Assembly (NCBI GenBank): GCA_963625535.1
Contig: CAVFUK010000066.1
Coordinates: forward strand, 1-5,079
Source of the DNA: Phocaeicola_A sp963625535
Lineage (GTDB): Bacteria > Bacteroidota > Bacteroidia > Bacteroidales > Bacteroidaceae
DNA length: 5,079 nucleotides
Direction of reading: 5' to 3'
Shown here: piece after piece, positions 1 to 5,079 of the stretch
How positions within the stretch are numbered: the first letter of the stretch is position 1
Layout: each line of letters starts with the position of its first letter
Notes under the pieces: model-generated
Database searches by the model: none
The model's input: the letters and a program-made list of their open reading frames with translations, nothing else
What the model was told of the DNA's origin: nothing
Made by a program: the position numbers and the translations under genes

Positions 1-141
1 GGTGCTTGTTATAATGCTTTTCTATATTGGATAGTGCCATATGCTATATACATTTAGTACGCTGGATGATAGTCATTCAATATATTCATACTCGTTCTCT
101 TCCATATATCTGTCAGTCATTAGTATAATTCCTCTGCGAGG

Positions 142-1419
142 TTAATTGTTAGACGATATGGTCAGCCATTTCCATATAGGGATGACTTCGATAGTCAGAT
201 TTCCTTCCTCGATGGTCTCCTCCTCATCGTACGTGATGATGAGCGCCTTCTTGAGAGAGTAAAACTTGTGCATGGCAAGCAAGGCATCCACTTCCCGCTT
301 GCGAGTGTCTACATCTGTCAAGGTGTAGGAGGCTTGGATGCCCAAACCTTCTTCCGGGACATAAAAGTCGACCTCGATATTATGGTTATAATAATATAGT
401 TTGGGACCCTCGGAGTCGGTGTTGTACTTCTTATATAAGGTAATGGCACAGAGGTTCTCTAGCAGAGGTGACTTCGACTCTGTCAAGAATATGCTCAATA
501 AGCCATTGTCTGTGAAGTAGTGCTTCTTGGCGGTCTCTTTTTCGATGAACTTTGAAGCGTAATTATCGAGTGTAAACAGCAGACAAGCTTCTTTGGTGTA
601 TCTGATGTAATCTATCATAGACGCAGTGTTTGTCGATGTCCCTGTACTCTTTATCAGATTGGCAAGCCTATTGTAGGCGATAGGCTGCATTATATTCTCG
701 GATAGTCGTTTGATGGCAAGTCGCAGAGCCTGTTCATTCTTGATGTTGTTTCGCTGTATGACGTCGCCAAGCACAATTCTCTCGTAGAGTCCGTTGAGCC
801 AATGACGCTTGTTCTTATATAAGAGGAGCTCAGGGAAACCTCCCCATTTGAAGTATTCGGCAAAGTTTTGCTGTACAGTATCCTTCTGCTTGCCGTATTG
901 CCAGTTACTTTCGAGCGTGATGCCCTTGGCTCCTAGATATTCTTTGAATGAATATGGGAATATTTTCTCGTCAAAGTATCTGGCGCCTAGTGTTGTGGCT
1001 ATGTCGCGGCTCAACATCTTGGCATTGGAGCCTGTGATGAACACCATGTATTTCTGGTTGGCTAGTCTGCGGGCAAAGTGCTCCCAACCTTCGATGTTTT
1101 GTATCTCGTCAAAGAATAGGATTGGCTTATAGTCATACATAGCATTGTATGCCTGCAGAATCAAGTCGAAGTCTTCTACTCCCATGCCATAAAGCCGCTC
1201 GTCGTCGAAGTTTAAGTAGACGATTTCCTTGATGTCGTGTCCTGCTGCCAGAAATTGTTTGGCACGCTGATATAATAGGTATGATTTGCCGGCTTGTCTT
1301 ATACCGACAAGCACATACCTACCTTGCTCCTCAAAGTCGAAAGGTCTTTGATAGAGCTCTATCGTTTGTATTTCGTCTTGTCCCTCTTTGATAAGGTTCT
1401 TGAAGACTTCCTTCTGCAT
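142..1419 (-). CDS. AAA_14/DUF4143-family ATPase, intact
   Basis: 425-residue cytoplasmic P-loop ATPase of the AAA_14 plus DUF4143 architecture, common in Bacteroidales and of unknown cellular role. Visible motifs: Walker A GIRQAGKS at 39-46, Walker B ILFFDE ending at D104-E105, a sensor-1-like TGSNAK at 129-134, and the GGFPEL linker at 193-198 that precedes the DUF4143 part. Residues about 215-290 look like a winged-helix segment. Residues about 340-400 resemble a PD-(D/E)XK nuclease fold: D351 in the EVDF motif is kept, but the following ExK strand reads IQASY (361-365), so cleavage activity is doubtful. No signal peptide or membrane segment is seen. The ATG is preceded at 2 nt by GGAG, a short spacing. 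Both ends look complete, and the C-terminus (PIWKWL) looks natural for the family. It is clearly more AT-rich than its neighbours, suggesting transfer. The family call is firm from motifs; any biological role would be a guess. Confidence 0.9.
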   Translation of the reverse strand: MQKEVFKNLIKEGQDEIQTIELYQRPFDFEEQGRYVLVGIRQAGKSYLLYQRAKQFLAAGHDIKEIVYLNFDDERLYGMGVEDFDLILQAYNAMYDYKPILFFDEIQNIEGWEHFARRLANQKYMVFITGSNAKMLSRDIATTLGARYFDEKIFPYSFKEYLGAKGITLESNWQYGKQKDTVQQNFAEYFKWGGFPELLLYKNKRHWLNGLYERIVLGDVIQRNNIKNEQALRLAIKRLSENIMQPIAYNRLANLIKSTGTSTNTASMIDYIRYTKEACLLFTLDNYASKFIEKETAKKHYFTDNGLLSIFLTESKSPLLENLCAITLYKKYNTDSEGPKLYYYNHNIEVDFYVPEEGLGIQASYTLTDVDTRKREVDALLAMHKFYSLKKALIITYDEEETIEEGNLTIEVIPIWKWLTISSNN

Positions 1420-1444
1420 AGCTCCGCTTTATATGTTTACTATG

Positions 1445-1476
1445 CAAAAGAACGACATTTATTTATTGCCGCCAAA
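1445..1476 (-). promoter_or_regulatory. Candidate Bacteroidota promoter for the DUF4143 ATPase
   Basis: Read on the minus strand, TTTG (1473-1476) lies 20 nt upstream of TTCTTTTG (1445-1452). The known Bacteroides promoter pattern is TTTG about 19-21 nt before TAnnTTTG, so the -33 box matches fully and the -7 box has one mismatch (A to T at its second base). The start of transcription would fall near 1438, about 20 nt before the ATG. The -33 box lies inside the inner half of the inverted repeat at 1458-1513, so a protein bound to that repeat could block the promoter. The region is AT-rich, so chance matches are easy; the call rests on spacing and position only. Confidence 0.4.
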
Positions 1477-1513
1477 TAAAAACAGCCGAATTTATTTAAT
1501 GGCAATAAATAAA
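1458..1513. repeat. Nested AT-rich inverted repeat, possible operator
   Basis: Two 23-base arms (1458-1480 and 1491-1513) are inverted copies of each other with only three mismatches, at the middle of each arm, and a 10-base spacer AACAGCCGAA. Each arm also contains its own smaller dyad, TTTATT-N7-AATAAA, at 1462-1480 and 1491-1509, with centres 29 bases apart. The element lies in the spacer before the DUF4143 ATPase and covers its candidate -33 box. It could be a double operator site, a hairpin in the yifB transcript acting as a weak terminator, or the remnant of a small mobile element. No run of T follows on the minus strand, which argues against a standard terminator. Confidence 0.7.
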
Positions 1514-1587
1514 CCAGGGTGCACCTTTCGAATGGTACATCTACATTCTACTATCTCTTCTATATCAAGTCTTGTCATCAGCGTCCT

Positions 1588-3126
1588 CTATCCGGCCCAG
1601 TTCTCGCGGTCGAGGCTGCGGTAGCCGATGGCTTCGGCCAGGTGATGAGGCTGGATGGTGGCGCATCCTTCGAGGTCGGCTATGGTGCGCGACACCTTCA
1701 GGATGCGGTCGTAGGCACGGGCGGAGAGGTTGAGGCGCGTCATGGCGGTCTGCAGCAACTGCAGGCCTTTGTCGTCCAGCTGGGCATAGGCGCGGAGCAT
1801 GGATGGGGTCATCTGGGCGTTGCAGTGGATGCCCGGATGGGATTTGTAACGCTCTGCCTGAATGTTGCGCGCACGGATGACACGCTCACGTATCTGCGCG
1901 CTCGTCTCGCCTTGCTGGGTAGTGGTCAGCTTCTCAAAGGGAACGGGTGTTATCTCCACCTGTATGTCGATGCGGTCGAGCAACGGACCGGAAATCTTGT
2001 TCAGATAGCGCTGCACCTGTCCGGGGTTGCACGTACAAGGGCGGGTAGGGTGGTTGTAGTATCCACAGGGACACGGATTCATCGATGCCACCAGCATGAA
2101 GCTGGCGGGGTAATTGACCGTGTACTTCACACGCGACACGGTGATGATGCGGTCCTCCATAGGCTGGCGCAGCATCTCCAGTACGCTGCGGTTGAACTCC
2201 GGCAATTCATCGGCAAAGAGCACACCATTGTGCGCCAGACTGATCTCGCCCGGCTGAGGGTTGCTGCCGCCTCCCACCAAGGCGATGGCCGAAGTGGAGT
2301 GGTGCGGTGTGCGGAAGGGACGGTGCGCTATCAAGGTGCTGTCCGCGCCTAGTTTGCCGGCTACGGAGTGTATCTTTGTGGTCTCCAGACTCTCTGCTAA
2401 GGTGAGGGGTGGCAGTATGGAGGGCAGACGCTTGGCCATCATCGATTTGCCGCTTCCCGGCGGTCCTATCATCACTACATTGTGTCCACCGGCAGCGGCT
2501 ACCTCCAGGGCGCGCTTTACATTCTCCTGTCCCTTCACGTCGGCAAAGTCGAACTCAAAGGTCTCCTGCTTGGCGCGAAACTCCTCGCGGGTGTTGACGA
2601 CGGTGGGCTCCAGTGTGCGCTCACCGTTGAGGAACTCTATCACCTCGCAGATGTTGTCCACCCCGTAGACTTCCAGGTTGTTCACGATGGCTGCCTCTCT
2701 GGCGTTGCGTTTGGGCAGGATGAATCCCTTGAATCCCTCCTCGCGGGCTTTGATGGCAATGGGCAGCGCTCCCTTGATGGGTTGCAGACTTCCGTCCAGA
2801 CTCAGCTCGCCCATCATCAGGTACTGGCCCAACTTCTCTTCGGCTACTTTGCCGGCTGTGGCCAGTATGCTCACTGCTAACGGCAAGTCGTAGGCAGAGC
2901 CCTCCTTGCGGATGTCGGCGGGTGCCATGTTCACCACTATCTGGCAGGTGGGGAACTTGTATCCGTTCACCCGCAGGGCGGAGAGGATGCGTTCGTGACT
3001 CTCCTTTACCGACGTGTCGGGCAGTCCCACCAAGAAGAACTTGATTCCTCGGGAACTGTTGGTCTCTATGGTGATGATGGTGGCGTCGATGCCTTGCACT
3101 GCCGCTGCGAATACCTTTACCAACAT
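1588..3126 (-). CDS. yifB: YifB/ComM-family Mg-chelatase-like AAA+ ATPase
   Basis: 512-residue protein, the full usual length of the family. The order is an N-terminal ChlI/Lon-protease-like S5-fold domain (about 20-140), a Mg-chelatase-type AAA+ core (about 190-395) and a C-terminal helical lid (about 405-505). Motifs seen: Walker A GPPGSGKS 221-228, Walker B LFADE 303-307, sensor 1 N350, arginine finger in LLDRID (R385), and sensor 2 region SARAYDR (R470, R474). Cysteines C352, C354, C364 and C366 form a CPC...CTC cluster typical of this family that may bind metal. The Gammaproteobacterial homologue ComM is a hexameric helicase that drives branch migration during natural transformation; the role in Bacteroidota is not established. 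The ATG lies 3 nt after the upstream lipoprotein stop with no good Shine-Dalgarno, implying translational coupling. The start fits the family N-terminus (MLVKVFAAAVQGI). Confidence 0.97.
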   Translation of the reverse strand: MLVKVFAAAVQGIDATIITIETNSSRGIKFFLVGLPDTSVKESHERILSALRVNGYKFPTCQIVVNMAPADIRKEGSAYDLPLAVSILATAGKVAEEKLGQYLMMGELSLDGSLQPIKGALPIAIKAREEGFKGFILPKRNAREAAIVNNLEVYGVDNICEVIEFLNGERTLEPTVVNTREEFRAKQETFEFDFADVKGQENVKRALEVAAAGGHNVVMIGPPGSGKSMMAKRLPSILPPLTLAESLETTKIHSVAGKLGADSTLIAHRPFRTPHHSTSAIALVGGGSNPQPGEISLAHNGVLFADELPEFNRSVLEMLRQPMEDRIITVSRVKYTVNYPASFMLVASMNPCPCGYYNHPTRPCTCNPGQVQRYLNKISGPLLDRIDIQVEITPVPFEKLTTTQQGETSAQIRERVIRARNIQAERYKSHPGIHCNAQMTPSMLRAYAQLDDKGLQLLQTAMTRLNLSARAYDRILKVSRTIADLEGCATIQPHHLAEAIGYRSLDRENWAG

Positions 3127-3129
3127 GGC

Positions 3130-4188
3130 TCACTTGATTTTAAATTTCTTCTTTCTGTCCTTCTCTGCCTGGATGAGTTGCTTCACCTTCGTACGCACGG
3201 CGCTGATGTCTGTCGTGCGCAAGGCTATCCGTCGCTGGGCGGAGAGCACAACGATGGTGGGCACATCCGTTATGTCGAAGGTCTTCACGGTCATGCTGCT
3301 CCAACCCTCTCCATCGAAGGATTGCATGGCGTAGAGTGTGTCCGCCTCGGCGGATGCCTTCCACTTGTCCTTGTCGGTGTCCATGGAGTAGGCTATGAGG
3401 ATGGCGTCGTCTTTCTTCAGTTTCTTCTGCATCTCGTTGAGGGAGTCGCGCAAGGCCACGCTTTGCTTGTCCCAGGTGGCCCAGAAGAGTACGGTGACTA
3501 CTTTCTCGCGGAAGTTGTATGAGTTGATGTCCTCTTTGCCGGGCCGGTCCATGCGGAAGTTGCTGATGTAGCGTCCCGTGTCGGCGGCGAATGTCCGCTC
3601 GGTCTGCTTATCCGCCTCTGCGATTAACGGATGGTCGTGGAGCACACCACTCATGCTTTTTATCAGTTGCTGTATGCGCTTGTAGTTTGGCTCCGGTTGA
3701 CGGATGAAGTAGCGGTTGAGCAGGTAGACGCTGACCTGTGAGAAGGGGTGATGTGTGATGAAGCTGTCCGCCACGGCAACCTCCGACACACTGTCAGCTC
3801 GGTGAGCCAACAGTTGCTTGAACTGGTGGAACTCCTCGTTCTCTGCTCCGCCCGTCACTCTGATGGAGTCGGGCAACAGCGCGTCGCCTGTCAGCGTCAC
3901 CTTCCATTGCTTGTCCACGTAGAGCGGTAGTGTCTGGTCTTGGTTAAACAGCAGGGTCAGTTGTGTCAGTGTGTCCACTTCCGCTTGGTAGCTGAACTTC
4001 CCGTTCTCCACCTGTATGGTGTCGATGTGGTCATACGGGTCGTATTCCCCGTAGAGGTAAACCTCCTTGCCTTGGAGGTTCGTCAGTTCTCCGCTGAGTG
4101 TGAACTGGTTCTGCGACTTGTGGCAACCGGTCAAGGTAGCTGTCAGCGCACAGACCAAGGCCACGGCATGTATCGATAGATGTTTCAT
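3130..4188 (-). CDS. Lipoprotein, DUF4369-like plus redox-dead thioredoxin fold
   Basis: 352-residue envelope lipoprotein. Residues 1-21 form a type II signal peptide with lipobox LTGC, lipidated at C22. Residues about 28-100 (FTLSGEL, GKEVYLYG, ENGKFSY) resemble the beta-rich DUF4369 domain usually found in front of Bacteroidota thiol-disulfide oxidoreductases. Residues about 228-340 form a thioredoxin-like fold: VTVLFWATW (231-239) leads into the active-site position, and DVPT with the expected cis-proline P310 follows. However, WCxxC is replaced by WDKQS (239-243), and the mature protein has no cysteine apart from the lipidated one, so it cannot do thiol chemistry. A structural, ligand-binding or partner-binding role is inferred. 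The tail (KDRKKKFKIK) is very basic. AAGGAAGAGG sits directly before the ATG, with AGGA 5 nt away, a fair ribosome site. It is the first gene of a likely operon with yifB. The last residue after the lipid cysteine region lacks an acidic export motif, so surface exposure is not suggested. Confidence 0.85.
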   Translation of the reverse strand: MKHLSIHAVALVCALTATLTGCHKSQNQFTLSGELTNLQGKEVYLYGEYDPYDHIDTIQVENGKFSYQAEVDTLTQLTLLFNQDQTLPLYVDKQWKVTLTGDALLPDSIRVTGGAENEEFHQFKQLLAHRADSVSEVAVADSFITHHPFSQVSVYLLNRYFIRQPEPNYKRIQQLIKSMSGVLHDHPLIAEADKQTERTFAADTGRYISNFRMDRPGKEDINSYNFREKVVTVLFWATWDKQSVALRDSLNEMQKKLKKDDAILIAYSMDTDKDKWKASAEADTLYAMQSFDGEGWSSMTVKTFDITDVPTIVVLSAQRRIALRTTDISAVRTKVKQLIQAEKDRKKKFKIK

Positions 4189-4216
4189 CCTCTTCCTTTT
4201 GTGTGATAATGTTTTG

Positions 4217-4224
4217 CAAACTTA
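4217..4224 (-). promoter_or_regulatory. Candidate -7 element for the lipoprotein-yifB operon
   Basis: The minus strand reads TAAGTTTG here, an exact match to the Bacteroidota -7 pattern TAnnTTTG. It lies 28 nt before the lipoprotein ATG, giving an inferred 5' leader of about 20 nt. No TTTG is found at the expected -33 distance, where the sequence reads GCAT, so the promoter would be weak or factor-assisted. Its position between the ompA terminator and the first gene of the operon supports it. Confidence 0.45.
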
Positions 4225-4289
4225 CAGAAAATAGTCCGTACCGATGCGCTTTTGTGTGAGGAATTTGCCGCGAGGGGTTCAAATGGCTG

Positions 4290-4338
4290 ATAAGTATAAA
4301 AGACAGGGGCAGCGAAACCCTTAAGTCTCACTGCCCCT
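4290..4338 (-). terminator. Intrinsic terminator of the OmpA-family gene
   Basis: On the minus strand an 8-bp perfect stem, AGGGGCAG (4331-4338) pairing with CTGCCCCT (4305-4312), encloses an 18-nt loop in which two further pairs are possible (G4314-C4329 and A4315-T4328). The stem is followed by the T-rich stretch GTCTTTTATACTTAT (4290-4304). It begins about 50 nt after the OmpA stop codon and ends before the candidate lipoprotein promoter, so it separates the two transcription units. The T-tract is interrupted but adequate. Confidence 0.8.
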
Positions 4339-4389
4339 CCTAGCATCCCTCTGCCTTGTGGACAGGGGGTATCGAGTGCACCGAATCTA

Positions 4390-5079
4390 TTATTCAGCTT
4401 CCACGATCACAACACGGTTCAAGCTGTCAGAGCCGAACATGTTGTCTGTACCGCCGCAACCGATAATATCGAGTTGGTCTTCGCTTACGCCTTCAGCGAT
4501 CAACGCGTCAGCGATAGCTCTTGCACGTTTCTCAGAGAGTTTCTGGTTGAACTTAGCTGTACCGGTAGCCTTGTCGCAGTAGCCTGCAACTTTGTACTTC
4601 TTGTTGGTGTTAGCCTTCATCACGTCAGCAACCATCTTGGCGTTAACCTTGTCCTTGCTTGTGATGTTAGACTTGCCAATCTGGAAGAAGAAGGCGTGCT
4701 TGCCGTCAACAACCACTTCCTTAACCTCTGTGCGGGTCTCCACCTTAGCGGGCTGGTTGCGGAGTCTGTTGTTCTCAGCTTCCTGGTCAGCCAAAGCCTG
4801 ACGATAGCGGTTGATCTCCTCGTTGAGGGCGTCAATCTCGTCCTGAGTGTGAGCCTTTGTGAAGTTCTTACCCTTGCCGAAGTAGTAAGATGCGCCTACC
4901 ATTGCTGCCAAAGCACCATCGGTCTTAGCACCCTTCTCGCCGAAGATAGAAGGAGACACATCGCCACGAACCTCGAGGTTGATGTCCCAGTGTTTGCTTA
5001 CGTTGAACGAACCGATCAAACCTACGGCACCAGTGATGAGGGCACGTACGTCGCTCTTCTGGTTAGAGTTCTTCTCGGT
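4390..5079 (-). CDS. OmpA-family outer-membrane protein, 5' end outside window
   Basis: The reading frame is open to the right edge, giving 229 residues of the C-terminal part. An apparent TTG start at 5017-5019 is not real: the codons upstream (TEKNSNQKSDVRALITGAVG) continue the same barrel sequence. Partial residues 1-70 are the last strands of an N-terminal beta-barrel, ending in the aromatic strand SYYFGKG. Residues about 79-109 form a charged coiled coil (IDALNEEINRYRQAL). Residues about 127-229 are an OmpA C-terminal peptidoglycan-binding domain: GYCD (166-169) and LSEKRA (181-186) keep the aspartate D169 and arginine R185 that bind diaminopimelate in this family. The end reads NRVVIVE rather than the common NRRVEI. 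Two cysteines, C168 and C208, are present. Expected role: a barrel in the outer membrane tethered to the cell wall. It is followed by its own terminator, so it is probably the last gene of its transcript. Confidence 0.95.
   Translation of the reverse strand, partial: TEKNSNQKSDVRALITGAVGLIGSFNVSKHWDINLEVRGDVSPSIFGEKGAKTDGALAAMVGASYYFGKGKNFTKAHTQDEIDALNEEINRYRQALADQEAENNRLRNQPAKVETRTEVKEVVVDGKHAFFFQIGKSNITSKDKVNAKMVADVMKANTNKKYKVAGYCDKATGTAKFNQKLSEKRARAIADALIAEGVSEDQLDIIGCGGTDNMFGSDSLNRVVIVEAE

Noticed and set aside
73..120. 15-codon minus-strand frame downstream of the DUF4143 ATPase, rich in acidic and tyrosine residues
   Set aside because: It is too short to separate from chance, with no clear ribosome site and no known family.
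131..141. Small hairpin CCTC-TGC-GAGG right after the ATPase stop, considered as a terminator
   Set aside because: The stem is only 4 bp and the minus strand continues AATTATACT without a T-run.
1518..1525. 8-base palindrome GGTGCACC in the yifB-ATPase spacer
   Set aside because: It is short and stands alone; chance is sufficient explanation.
1519..2352. 277-codon open frame on the plus strand opposite yifB
   Set aside because: It lies antisense to a certain gene in GC-rich DNA, where long chance frames are common. The translation shows no recognisable domain.
2995..3522. 175-codon open frame on the plus strand across the lipoprotein-yifB junction
   Set aside because: It is antisense to two well-supported genes and has no domain or plausible ribosome site, so it is a shadow frame.
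4347..4367. Second possible hairpin (CCCT/AGGG) between the OmpA stop and its terminator
   Set aside because: It has a 4-bp stem with internal mismatches and no following T-tract; the 4290-4338 structure is much stronger.
5017..5019. TTG as the start codon of the OmpA-family gene
   Set aside because: The frame stays open to the window edge and the upstream residues continue a beta-barrel, so the true start lies outside.

Overview
The window looks like a chromosomal segment from a Bacteroidales bacterium, most likely Bacteroides or a close relative. The evidence is a lipoprotein of the DUF4369/thioredoxin-like type that is abundant in this order, a Bacteroides-style OmpA protein with a coiled-coil linker, a candidate -7 element matching the Bacteroidota TAnnTTTG pattern, and weak or absent Shine-Dalgarno sequences before some genes. 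The genus is an inference from family resemblance; no marker RNA is present.

All four genes read on the minus strand. From right to left, in the order of transcription, they are: (1) the 3' part of an OmpA-family outer-membrane protein (4390-5079, running off the right edge), followed by a convincing intrinsic terminator (about 4290-4338); (2) a lipoprotein with an N-terminal DUF4369-like domain and a C-terminal thioredoxin fold whose CXXC cysteines are missing (3130-4188); (3) a YifB/ComM-family AAA+ ATPase (1588-3126), which starts 3 nt after the lipoprotein stop and so is very probably in the same operon; (4) after a 168-nt spacer, an AAA_14/DUF4143-type ATPase (142-1419). The spacer holds a nested AT-rich inverted repeat overlapping a candidate promoter. 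The first 141 bases are AT-rich noncoding DNA in which I see no gene or clear terminator.

The right three genes look like ordinary core-genome content. Sixty-base lines that I counted gave 65% and 63% GC in yifB (lines starting 1681 and 2401), 53% in the lipoprotein (3601) and 55% in ompA (4681). The ATPase at the left gave 43% (1201) and 42% (481). The change happens at the spacer, which suggests the ATPase is an accessory gene inserted next to a conserved operon.

I see no CRISPR array, RNA gene, transposase, phage gene or recognisable defence or secretion system. The most noteworthy points are the paired dyad repeat in front of the DUF4143 ATPase, the loss of catalytic residues in the thioredoxin-like lipoprotein, and its tight coupling to yifB.
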